DNA from: Paramoeba atlantica
Taxonomy: Eukaryota; Discosea
Assembly: GCA_977017575.1 (NCBI GenBank)
Contig: CDRNVI010000065.1
Coordinates: forward strand, 248,001 to 312,000
Length of the DNA: 64,000 bases
Direction: 5' to 3'
Under the pieces are notes generated by a model. The model made no database searches and was not told the origin of the DNA. It saw only the letters and a program-made list of their open reading frames with translations. Position numbers and translations under genes: made by a program. Positions 39,085 to 48,894 of this stretch are shown piece by piece. Every line of letters starts with the position of its first letter. Positions within the stretch are counted from its first letter, which is position 1.

Positions 39085-40755
39085 TTAGTCCCCCCGTATG
39101 CCTACTGCACACATACCTCCGCCCATAAACTTCACATTGTTATACACCCATTCCTGAGCCACCTCCTGGAAGGGCTCCGTTGTGTGGCTCTCACTGACGG
39201 GGAGGCAATGCAGAATCGCACCCTCCTCCAGCGACAGGTGGTAGACCTGCTTGGCGGGGTCCGTGATCGTGAGCGCGCACGGCTCCTCCCCGTACCGCTG
39301 GAGAAACCGACCTCGCTCACGCACGCTGAACACCTCCCCGGTCTGGTGCCGGAGGATCCCCAGCCCCTCAGCCTTCCCGGTGTCTACCAGCACGAAGCAC
39401 TCCTCGTTGTAGACCGCATAGCTCAGTGGGAGTGCACCTTTGCATGGGGTAGGGTGCGGCCGACTGGGACACCATAACACGTCCACAGCCCCCGGGTGGT
39501 CGACTTGAATCGGCAGCAGGGTGGGCTCAAACGGGAGGTACGCCGCCGGGGTGTCGTCCTCATACGCCGGACGCGGCACATCCCCTGCGGTGAAGGAAGA
39601 GAACAGCGCGTTAAAGGCATAGACGTAGTCCAGCGCGGGACGTGGTACCCGGGAGGCAGGATAGCGAAAGTCCCGGATCGCGTCTCCGGCCATCACGGTC
39701 TCGTACATGTGGAGGAAGTTGTTCACAGTGGTGGCATCCGCTGTGGTATCCATCCCATCCAGCTGGGGAAACAGCCCATTGGTGAACTTCGCCACATCCG
39801 TAATCTGCGACCCGTCCACGTCACTAATCAAAATCACACTATCCTGATGAAACCACTGCAGCTGCAGCACATCACACGCCAAACACTCCGAGTGAACCGT
39901 AAAAAACGCATGCCGGATATACTTCCGTACCGCCCCCGCGACCAGCGCCGTCACCCAATCCCCCAGCACCGCCTCCGCACGCGTCTTCCAGCTCCGTGCG
40001 AACCAGTGCAACTCCCGTCGCAGCCTCCCCGTGTTCACCTCCACCCCCTGCTCCTCAAACGGGTCGGCCCAGGTCACGTGTCCATTCTCGGAGCGTCTCT
40101 GTAAACGGATCTTCAGCAGCACCGGTCGCGGCACACACACCTTCCGTCGCCCCGCGACCAGGTCCCACCAGCTGCTGCGGTCGAACACGTCAATGCGCAT
40201 GGGGACCCCGGAGGGGGCCTCCCAGGGGCTGTAGGGCTCTTGGATGCGGCTAAGGTTGAGATCGAGTAGCTCTACTAAATGGTGAATGATATCCTCCTCG
40301 GTGGTGTGGGGGGAAGAGGAAGAGGAAGACGATGAAGAAGAAGAAGAGCGGGAGCTACGCATCGAGGACGAAGAGGGGGAGGGGTGCCGACCACGGACGG
40401 GGGTGATCGGGGTGAGCCGACTTGGGGCCGCGGAGGGGTGGGTGGAGAGACGGGAACGTTCCTGGAATAAGGGCGCGTCGGGGGGTTTGTGCAGGAGGGG
40501 ACGGGGAGGGGGGTGGGAGGAAGAAGAAGAAGAGGAAGAGGAAGGGGGTGGACCGGGGAGCGTACCGACACGACGTGTCGTGGTGGTGGTTTTCGTGGTG
40601 GTAGGGGGGAGGGTAGGGGGGAGGGGTTTGTGTCGACGGGTGGTGGGAGCGGTCGTGTGGGTGTGGGGGTTGTCCGTGAGGGAAATGGGGAGGGGGGAGG
40701 GAGGGGGAAGGAGGAGGGAGGAGAGGAGGAGGAGAGGGAGGAGGAGGGAGGACAT
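39085..40755 (-). CDS. unknown secretory-pathway protein, copy 2 (one Ser shorter)
   Basis: Same as 22255-23928 except that the first serine run has 9 instead of 10 residues, from loss of one trinucleotide in the AGA/GGA tract near 40520-40545. Signal peptide and folded domain are unchanged. First ATG at 40755. Confidence 0.7.
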   Translation of the reverse strand: MSSLLLPLLLLSSLLLPPPSPLPISLTDNPHTHTTAPTTRRHKPLPPTLPPTTTKTTTTTRRVGTLPGPPPSSSSSSSSSHPPPRPLLHKPPDAPLFQERSRLSTHPSAAPSRLTPITPVRGRHPSPSSSSMRSSRSSSSSSSSSSSSPHTTEEDIIHHLVELLDLNLSRIQEPYSPWEAPSGVPMRIDVFDRSSWWDLVAGRRKVCVPRPVLLKIRLQRRSENGHVTWADPFEEQGVEVNTGRLRRELHWFARSWKTRAEAVLGDWVTALVAGAVRKYIRHAFFTVHSECLACDVLQLQWFHQDSVILISDVDGSQITDVAKFTNGLFPQLDGMDTTADATTVNNFLHMYETVMAGDAIRDFRYPASRVPRPALDYVYAFNALFSSFTAGDVPRPAYEDDTPAAYLPFEPTLLPIQVDHPGAVDVLWCPSRPHPTPCKGALPLSYAVYNEECFVLVDTGKAEGLGILRHQTGEVFSVRERGRFLQRYGEEPCALTITDPAKQVYHLSLEEGAILHCLPVSESHTTEPFQEVAQEWVYNNVKFMGGGMCAVGIRGD

Positions 40756-40976
40756 GGGGTGGGGGGAGAAGAGCAAAATAAAGAGAGGGAGAAAGGAGGG
40801 AGAAATAGAGCTCTGGAAAGGAGAAAAGAGTAAGGGTGGTGTGCAAATGAAGGAACACAGTACGTGCGCGCGTCGATTGACTTCGCCCAACAACTCAACG
40901 TAACAAATCAAATTCCAATTGAGGGTTGAAACGATGCACCGCAATACTCTTGTACGATGCGTAAATCTCTCGAAAG

Positions 40977-42044
40977 CTAACTTTTAAGTGATGATGAAGA
41001 GGAATGTGAAGAGATACAGAGGGGATCAGTTAATGCTAATCCCTCGTAATCTCGTTTTGAGATCGTCCAACCACCCTTTTTTTTGTCAAAAACATTATTT
41101 GCTCGAGCTACCGAGATGGGGAGAAGACCACAAGGACGAGCGAACTGAACGATCCATCCGGGACGGAACCAGAGAACATCGTTCCAAAAGCGCATATTAT
41201 GATTTTTTTGTAGACGAGTCTTGTGATAAAGAAGTGCTTCCCGCATTCGCGAGGGCGCTTCGTCACTTTCGCTATGTTCGAACAAGAGCTGCAGCGTAGT
41301 TCCGACATGAGTTGCCATCGGTTTCCCCAACATGTCTGAAAATTTGTTCAATGCTGAATGCAAAACGCTGCATTGTTCAAGAAATGTAAAGCAGCTTGCT
41401 TTAATTTCCAAAGCTCCGTACCGGTCCAGCAAACGCTTACACTTAATAATGGACTTTGACGCCCGTGCCTTTTCACTTTCGCTGTACACAAATGCCGATA
41501 CTGTGTCCATATTCTTCGCCAAAAATTGCATACATGTAAACTTATCCTGACACCAGCGCGTCACACCTCCGAGCCTCGGAGTTTCGTCACCCTCAGTTTC
41601 ACGCGCTACTTGCAAAGCACTAATCAATTTCGGTCCCTGAGCAAGAAGCTGGCGATGCTTCTCGTACCATGACGTGACATTGCATGACAGTGTGGCAATT
41701 AGAGAATTGGACATGTCCGGAGATACCTCCTTCAGCTTTTCGAGGCATCCGATTAGAGTAGATTGTAGTTGTTGACGGCAGAAAACTGGGGCATCCTCCC
41801 CAAGGCCATGGTACGATTGACGGAAGGTTTCTTCCGCCTTCAGAACTCCCTGATCGAAGCGAGCCAGAGCGAGATCCAGAGCAACTCCCTTGTATTTCCC
41901 TTTTGCTGCACTCGCTCGTCCTCCTGAATAAAAGGACTGACTGAACGCTTTTTTGAAAAGAAAGCACGGTGACTCTTCGTAGGGCTTCAAGGTCGTTTGG
42001 CAAATGTTATTCAGCAAAATGCATAATGAATGAGCTTCCCCCAC
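40977..42044 (-). pseudogene. hAT transposase fragment, copy 2
   Basis: Identical to 24150-25217. Its presence in both copies shows that the insertion predates the duplication. Confidence 0.5.
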
Positions 42045-42327
42045 TCTCTGACTCTCGCATTGCGAGGTTAATAGCCGAGAGTCAGGTTGGCGACACCATC
42101 GCCGTCCTATGGTCGTCAGAAAAAGTGTCCTATAGAGAATTGTGGAAAAGGGTTATCATGATGATTGGATAAGACAAAACCACTATGTTGGTCGCTTAAG
42201 AGGAAATTTGGCGACCTCATGTTCCCTCCGACGAATGTTCAATTACTCGCTACTGACCTCTACTGCGAACATCACATCAAAAAGCACTCTTTTTCATCTT
42301 CAATTTACAAGAAGACGACGTATGCTC

Positions 42328-43740
42328 CTAATCAGTACCAGTCCGTGGTTGCAGCAACATCTTTCTTGTAACTTGTCTCGTGCTTTCAATTGGCGTGGAA
42401 GACTCCACCCGTGAGCAAGAAAATGATTTCTTATAAAAATAGAATATTGTCCCAAAAAGTAAAAGCGCCGTCGAAATAATGGTTATGACAAGCCAGGCAA
42501 GGAGTTCTCGAGGCGGACAGAAGTGTCGAAATCGAGAGCGTTCTAGTATTTGCATAACCCACAGAAGTATGTGAGGCGAATGCTCAGGTAAATCACAAAC
42601 TAAATTTGGTCTTTCCAAATCTCTTTCTCGGAAACATGCACTAGTTGTGTGCTGTCCAACATGTAGTTCACTAAAGGGAATTGTATGACTCCACCGGATG
42701 AATCCCTTTACATCTTTAATTTCGAGTAGAATTTCTCCTTCTTCCCACTTAATGGTAATCTTCCCGTAATTCAAACCGAAGTAACTCGCAATTCGTGTAG
42801 GCAAAGAAGGTACAAGAGCACTTAACCACGACGGGACGTGGTGAGTAATCCCACTCGATGTAAATTCATACACAGGATATCCTAAAGGTGAGCAGTTTAG
42901 GCGATGCACCTCTGAAAAGTGAATGTCACCGGATAGGAAAAGGATGCCACCCCTACCGCTGGACGCTACAATAGAGACAAGCCTCTTCCTGGCACGAGGA
43001 AAGCGACCCCAGTGCTCTGTGGGCCTGTTATCGCTTATGATTTGTACGCCGGAACCGATAAGAACAATATCCCCGGGCTGGTCATTTAGAACACGGGATA
43101 GCCACGCCCACTGGGTTTCTCCCAAGAAATCCCCATCCGACGTACCATACGGATCCTTGAAGTAGCGCACGTCCAAAAGAATAATCAGCACGCGCCCCTG
43201 AGCAAGTGAGTAGAAACGATACACTCCATTTTGTCTTCTAATAGGATGATCCATAGGAGTGTCGAGAAAGTCTAAGAACAGACTCTGAGAAGCGTCTTTG
43301 TTGAAAAATGTTCTGTCACCATCATTGATTCCATAGTCATGGTCATCCCAGACCCCAAATATCGAAATATTGCTCCTCAAAAGTTCTTGATACTCCTTGC
43401 TCATTTTTTGCTTTTCATATACACGCGCCATGTGATCCAGTGAACTGGGCTGGAAACGAAATAACCATTTTCTCGTGTCAGCATAGACTGCATCCCCAAG
43501 CCACATCCATGCTGTTGGGGAATCTTGTAACACAGCGTGCCATATTAATTGAGCTTTGTCTGGACGATTACAACTTCCGAACGTGATAGTGGTGACATTC
43601 TCTAACTCTTTCTTTAGGTGGTCTTGATCCGATAATCGATTTCGAGTATTTTCTTCTACGCTAGTTAAGAGCCCAGTGAGAAGCAGTGACCTTTGTGGAC
43701 ATTTCCATACAAGCCAAACTAGTAAAAACCAGAGATGCAT
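42328..43740 (-). CDS. PhoD-like metallophosphatase, copy 2
   Basis: Identical 470-aa protein to that of 25501-26913, with all metal-site motifs and both hydrophobic ends kept. Confidence 0.85.
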   Translation of the reverse strand: MHLWFLLVWLVWKCPQRSLLLTGLLTSVEENTRNRLSDQDHLKKELENVTTITFGSCNRPDKAQLIWHAVLQDSPTAWMWLGDAVYADTRKWLFRFQPSSLDHMARVYEKQKMSKEYQELLRSNISIFGVWDDHDYGINDGDRTFFNKDASQSLFLDFLDTPMDHPIRRQNGVYRFYSLAQGRVLIILLDVRYFKDPYGTSDGDFLGETQWAWLSRVLNDQPGDIVLIGSGVQIISDNRPTEHWGRFPRARKRLVSIVASSGRGGILFLSGDIHFSEVHRLNCSPLGYPVYEFTSSGITHHVPSWLSALVPSLPTRIASYFGLNYGKITIKWEEGEILLEIKDVKGFIRWSHTIPFSELHVGQHTTSACFRERDLERPNLVCDLPEHSPHILLWVMQILERSRFRHFCPPRELLAWLVITIISTALLLFGTIFYFYKKSFSCSRVESSTPIESTRQVTRKMLLQPRTGTD

Positions 43741-44813
43741 GACTACTGAAATTGAAAAACAGTCATCTTTTTATCTTGTCGTACCTCACATACACTGTAC
43801 ATGTGTTTTTTTCACTTTTTCAAAATTCGAGGGGGAGGCGTATAGCCGATTGCTAGTGTATATCAAAATCTATAATTCTTTACATGTTCATATTAGAAAA
43901 AAGTATCCATAAGAAATACACAACGAGTTTTTTTCGAGTGTATATTACACCACGAGTTTTTTTCGTAACGGTAGACAATTGACTTGATTCTTTTTCGAGC
44001 TCGAGATAAGAAAAAATGGTTCTTCTTCTGCTAAATTTGTTTTGAAAAATGCCTAGGGAAGACATAATGAATTTTAGGACTCTTCTTTTTGATTGCGTGC
44101 AATACCAAACGTAAAAAGATCAGTGCAATAAATTGTTTTCATTTTTGAGTCGAATATATGCTTGTTTGAAGTGACATCACGTAGAATGCAAATACTGCTA
44201 TTGCGGCAGTAGTATGAAAAAAAACTTGGCGTATCCGTCCGCGGATTCCGGCGAAATGGTATATTTTTGCATCGTCTGGATGATGTTAGTATAAAGGGGG
44301 GTTTCACCCCTTTGAAGTGTAAACAGGGAGGGACAGCATACAATATACTGTCCCCCCCCCCACTTAAACGCAACCAGGTTTTGGCCTAAAATTGCGCATA
44401 AGTAGCCGGGTCAAAAAAGAGTGAAAAAATAAATTCGCGCCGCTTCGCGACGCGTGTTTCTATCATGAGTTATATACGCGGGGTACCCTTCGGGGTTGCT
44501 TTTTATATACTATCCCCCCTAGCAATCCGCTTTCTGCTTTGTGCCTTTCTCCCCCTTCTTCCTCTACGGTCCTCAAAAGTCGATATCAAAAGCGATGTCC
44601 CATTCTTCTGACACGGGTCGTTGCATGTATAAGAATGATTTATGTGGCGCGATAGTGTCTGAGGTACATGAATGGGTTGGAACCGCGGCCATTCCAAAAG
44701 CCAAAGTTTCGGATGTATTCCGCGTGAAGTTAGAAGAAGTTTTTATCAAGGGTCGCCAAGGTACCTGCGATAAAGACAGCAAGGAAGCCCTATAAAACGG
44801 ACTTAGACTGATG
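43741..44813. other. repeat-rich spacer at the end of copy 2
   Basis: Up to 44762 this repeats 26914-27935. A plus-strand frame 44595-44795 (66 aa, MSHSSDTGRCMYKND start) is complete here, whereas in copy 1 it runs across the junction. It may be the original form, but I see no family match and it opposes the local gene direction. Confidence 0.35.
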
Positions 44814-45566
44814 TACAGTGGTGTTCAGCGTCTTTTACCCCCCCCTACAGGTCTTGTATTTTGTCCGATTTTGGAAATATTTGGTATACCACCGTTTTTC
44901 GACCCAATCGTTCCGAATCCGAGGCCCTTTTCACTCGAGCGACCCCCTACCCCCCTAGCCAGGTAGGGGTCAAAAAAACTAATTACAACTTTTTTGGGTT
45001 CATTTTTTTGAATGTTTCGGATGAGGAACAGTAGTAAAGTAGGTCAGAAGACGTGGAAAAGGAGTGCAAAGTAATCTCTAGTATTTAGTCATATGCACTT
45101 TAGCCTCCTTGACCAAAAGAAAACGTTTACTATAGTCCCGGAAGGCATTCTTAAACGTTTCCGGTTAATCTTCAGAAAAAAGGCGAAAAGTTTCAATGAT
45201 GGACCCGGGGCTAAGTTTATGAAATTTTTCGAGTGTCTTATAGGACTTAAGTCGCTCTCAATCGATCGCGAGTGCCGTGCGCTTCTCGGGGCACACGAGG
45301 CAGGAAAGTAAGCACAGGGGGCGGTGCTTCTTCGTCATGAATCACCAACAAGTGTACCAAATTTAAAAAAAATGTACTCTGTGAAAAAACAAATCGACTT
45401 TTTTGCGGTTTTTTTCCCGGTTTAGGTATGATACAGGTGTCCACGAGTGAAAAGGACCTCGGATTCGGAACGATTGGGTAGAAAAACAGTCCCATAAAAA
45501 ATATTTCCAAAATCGAACAAAATGCAAGACCTGTAGGGGGGGTAAAAGAGGCTGAACACCACTGTA
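44814..45566. mobile_element. non-autonomous hAT-type element (MITE) with 8-bp target duplication
   Basis: The ends are inverted repeats of about 130 bp with mismatches, both starting TACAGTGGTGTTCAG, then a C-run and CTACAGGTCTTG. The 8 bp GACTGATG lie directly outside both ends, as expected for hAT-type insertion. The 750-bp body has no transposase. It lies about 50 bp outside the right boundary of the segmental duplication. Confidence 0.75.
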
Positions 45567-46161
45567 GACTGATGTACAGTACAGTATGCAGACTCACCGT
45601 ACAGATCGGTGGTCAGTGTGGATCAGAGATCTCTAGAGATCGATGAAGATAATTCTCGAACGCCCCAAAGGGACTACTTGCACTCTCCATTTCAATAGCG
45701 GCGAAAATCTGTACAAAAATTCGTACCCCCCAAAAAAAAATCGCGCCGCTTTGCGGCGCTGTTATTCTGAACGATGCGTCAAAATTGCGCTTAAGTGGCC
45801 GGGTCAAACGGTTGCGCATAAGTAGGGGGGGACAGTAAAATATAAAAAGGGTCTGAAAATATAAAAAAATATATTTTCAGACCCTTGTAAAAATATTTAA
45901 ACCGAACCACCCCTACATTCCATTTGGAACACTCAAAATCTGTGTCATCTTGAGGAGGTCGCGATGACACAAACGTATTGACTGATGATGATTCGTGCTC
46001 AAAGTACACGTACGTGGGCGTTCGAATTCATTCCTTTTCAGTTACGACGTGAAGATTGTAGAAGGTGAAATATTTTACCGATCTACTGTGTTCCGTTGCA
46101 ACAAAAGATGCTTCGCAGTACGAATTCACGCGCACCGCGGCATCCGTTTCCTGCGAATTCA
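45567..46161. other. spacer with repeat motifs and a 17-bp perfect hairpin
   Basis: At 45847-45886, 17 bp pair perfectly around an A6 loop (AAGGGTCTGAAAATATA and its complement), about 275 nt 3' of the PIAS-like stop. The stretch 45725-45840 shares the motifs CGCGCCGCTT, AATTGCGC and GGTTGCGCATAAGTAGGGGG with 27500-27620. No gene supported. Confidence 0.5.
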
Positions 46162-47394
46162 CTATTTTCTATGCCTTTTCCTTCCACACCCCACTGACTC
46201 TGCCGTTTTTATAGGGGAAAGCTCCGAATGTTCTAGTTCATCCACATGTTTTTTCGCTATTGATTCCACCTCATGATCCTTTGTGGAAACGTCAAGATAC
46301 GTGTGGTCCAACAAGTTGGCATTTGTTTTTATTGCATGTTGACTATACGCTTGTATAACATTTGCTTGACTCAGACTCATTTCTTCTTGAATGCAAGCAA
46401 TTTCAGAGGGTTCCTTTTCTAGGCATTTCTCGTCGTTTTCTTCTATGTCCTGGAGACCGGGATTATGACAACTGATAATGTGACTGGAAGCAGTCGCCGT
46501 AGCCAAGTTAGCCTGTGCATTCCCATTTTCTTTGTTTTCGCACTCAACTTTATCAATATTGTAAGTTGCAGTGAGCCCAGATATACTGAAATATCCATTT
46601 TTATTGACCAATACAAAATCGCCGTCCTCGTGCAGATCTTCAATAAGAAAATCAAGAATAGGCTCGTGATGCACATCGGTCAATAAAATCACTTTGTTGC
46701 ACACGGGACATGCGCAATGAGTATTCTGATGTTCCGTTTGCAAAGCCTGACTACGTTCGTAGTACGCAAGAAAAGTGTCTAAGTCAAACGGTTGCATGTG
46801 AGCACAAGAGAGGCTTCTCACTGCGACATCAATACGCTTGCGAGTAAGTGGGTCACGTAAACTGAAACTGATTTGAGATATTTGGCACTCTTCTGCAGAC
46901 CGATCCTCTAAATATTTTGTCACCCATTCTGCAATATAAGATGCACTCGAATTTTTCTCAGGTCTAATGGAAATTGGATAAGATAAAATGGTATTTTTCA
47001 CTTCTGCACGATTCCAAGATGCTGCGGTGCAGAACTCCTTGATTCGCCGAACACGATGATGTTCAACATCTCTAGCGAATAGTTCGAATTCCATACGAGC
47101 AAGGTGAGTTAGATTCCCTTCGAGCATGCAATTTAATCTTTGCCGTATCTCTGGTACTGGTAATCGTAGATGACGCGGAAACCCACTTTGTCGCCACTTC
47201 CTAAAGAAAAACGCCAGAAAATAGTTCTTCTGAACCGTACCTAAAAGCACATTATCACATTTTGACGAATCGGAAACATGCTCACCCATTCTGAATATGG
47301 TTTCACAAAATGATGGAAAGTCCTCTCGGCTAAAAGCACGAATTCTGTTACGCCAATCGTACGAAACACACTGTTCATCCAACCAAATACTCAT
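46162..47394 (-). CDS. SUMO E3 ligase, PIAS/Siz SP-RING type
   Basis: A 410-aa protein with an SP-RING at about 176-245: SFSLRDPLTRKRIDVAVRSL, then SCAHMQPFDLDTFL and CPVCNK. The zinc ligands seen are Cys197, His199, Cys229 and Cys232; as in other SP-RINGs the remaining RING cysteines are replaced. A conserved-looking N-terminal region (1-165) occupies the place of the PINIT domain. The C-terminal 150 residues are acidic and disordered and end in a basic RKRHRK. Expected role: nuclear SUMO ligase. I do not see an N-terminal SAP domain. Starts at an ATG. Confidence 0.82.
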   Translation of the reverse strand: MSIWLDEQCVSYDWRNRIRAFSREDFPSFCETIFRMGEHVSDSSKCDNVLLGTVQKNYFLAFFFRKWRQSGFPRHLRLPVPEIRQRLNCMLEGNLTHLARMEFELFARDVEHHRVRRIKEFCTAASWNRAEVKNTILSYPISIRPEKNSSASYIAEWVTKYLEDRSAEECQISQISFSLRDPLTRKRIDVAVRSLSCAHMQPFDLDTFLAYYERSQALQTEHQNTHCACPVCNKVILLTDVHHEPILDFLIEDLHEDGDFVLVNKNGYFSISGLTATYNIDKVECENKENGNAQANLATATASSHIISCHNPGLQDIEENDEKCLEKEPSEIACIQEEMSLSQANVIQAYSQHAIKTNANLLDHTYLDVSTKDHEVESIAKKHVDELEHSELSPIKTAESVGCGRKRHRK

Positions 47395-47684
47395 TAAAGC
47401 AACATCATAAACATTAAAACAGGTATTGAAAAGTTAGGGGAAATTGAACGAGAATTCGCTTTTCAAAAATTTGGTCACAAATATTGAGAAAAACGAGGAA
47501 AAACGGAAAATATCCGTGCACTTTTTAGGAAAAAAAATTTACGTTTTTCTGAATTCCTCACATGGTTGTGTCGGGAGTGTCGGGGATACGCGTGCCGTCG
47601 GAAGCTGAGTATTAGTAAGGTGGCAAAGTGGTCAGAGACTCAATGTAGACACCGGTTAAATGCCATGATCTTGTTGTAAGGAAC

Positions 47685-48528
47685 GTGACACGCAACAAGC
47701 GAAGTCACTCCTCGCCATTGGAAATGCGATTGAGCGACGGGAAGTGGCGGTGTACTAAAAGGTGTACAAGGGTGTACGACATTCTTGAGTCTCTGGTTCC
47801 AGGGAATGCGAAACGCACTGCACAACAAATTCTGAAATTTATTATTTTGTGTTCCCGTGGCGAGCCACATGCAGTATCAGCGGAGGAGACGGGCTTAAGT
47901 GTGACGATCATGGTCAGGCTGCGCGAAGCGTTGGATTTTATGATGATCATTGATCGGGACAATACACGTACCCCCAAGAATTCGTCGCCACGGAACATTG
48001 AACTCCATACAGTGCGATGAAACAGTCTTCTCAATGAGGAAGCGGGGAGACAGCAATTGCACTCGACGTGTCAGACGTGATGGGTCGCAAGTCGCTTAAA
48101 CTATAGTTGAAATGACCAGACAAAATAAAATCTCTGAAATACTTATGGACGTTGTCCCTGATCGAAGCACAGCCTCACTTATTCCAAACATCGAAGCTCT
48201 GACAGCGGGGTTCAGAACTAGGATCTGGACTGACTCAGCACGTCATAATCTGCAACTGCAAGGATACAAGTGGAAAAAGGTGGTGCACCGACGCGGGTTG
48301 GTAACCCAAGAAGGCGTTCATACAAACACAGTTGAATCGGCCAATTCACTTGTGAAGAAGACGCTCAAACGTGAAAGGGGCGTACTCGGTCGGGTGGATG
48401 AAAAGCGAGGCAGTCGAGTACGAACTTTAGCTGAGAAAAGAAATGGAAAGTTGAGGAAAAATGGTACCGACGTTTTACCTCGTATGCTGGAAAATCTTCG
48501 GTATTTCGGTGAAACTATTGATGTTTAA
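47685..48528 (+). pseudogene. Merlin/IS1595 (ISXO2-like) transposase remnant
   Basis: Two plus-strand pieces fit an ISXO2-like transposase. The first (47685-48020) has the N-terminal domain pattern: KWRCTKRCTRVYDILESL, then AQQILKFIILCSRGE and TGLSVTIMVRLREAL. The second (48112-48528) has the catalytic end: IWTDSARHNLQLQGYKWKKV, then GVHTNTVESANSLVKKTLKR, with the second Asp and the HTNTVE motif. The segment that should carry the first catalytic Asp is missing between them, and the two pieces are in different frames, so it is dead. It is the only recognisable coding sequence on the plus strand. I found no terminal repeats. Confidence 0.7.
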
Positions 48529-48894
48529 TATATTGGCTACACAAAGAGGTGTGAGAAAGTCGGAAAAGCACGAGTAAGCACGTGAGAGGTGCGGCGAAAC
48601 AAGTGTATGAAGCAACTTTCTTTCTTGCATAAATAGAAGAAATTTTTAAAAAATATAAAGAAAACGAATTCTTGTTCAATTTACCAAATGGTTACAATGC
48701 GAAAACGAAATAGTTAACAGTACTACACTAAGCATGTGGTTGATACACTGACTGTGTATCAACTGTGACAGTTGTATCACATTTTATGTGTAGGTGGTGC
48801 TCATCACTTTTAAAAAGTGATACCAGTTTCATTGGTTCGTGAACCAAGGTATGCTTTTTCGAAGGCAATTAACCAAAAAAGGTAAAAACAAGTT
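48529..48894. other. spacer with a cluster of perfect hairpins
   Basis: Within 110 bp lie three separate hairpins: GTTGATACAC/GTGTATCAAC with a 5-nt loop (48739-48763), ATCACTTTT/AAAAGTGAT with a 1-nt loop (48803-48821) and TTGGTTC/GAACCAA with a 2-nt loop (48832-48847). A fourth, overlapping stem is CAACTGT/ACAGTTG. They lie 48-156 nt 3' of the Dim1 stop on the minus strand. Confidence 0.6.

Larger units (their letters stand above)
27936..44762. repeat. tandem segmental duplication, copy 2 (16,827 bp)
   Basis: Direct repeat of 11106-27935 with one base change and one 3-bp contraction seen. It ends where copy 1 continues into its junction; past 44762 the sequence is unique and carries an inverted-repeat element only about 50 bp away. 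Confidence 0.97.
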
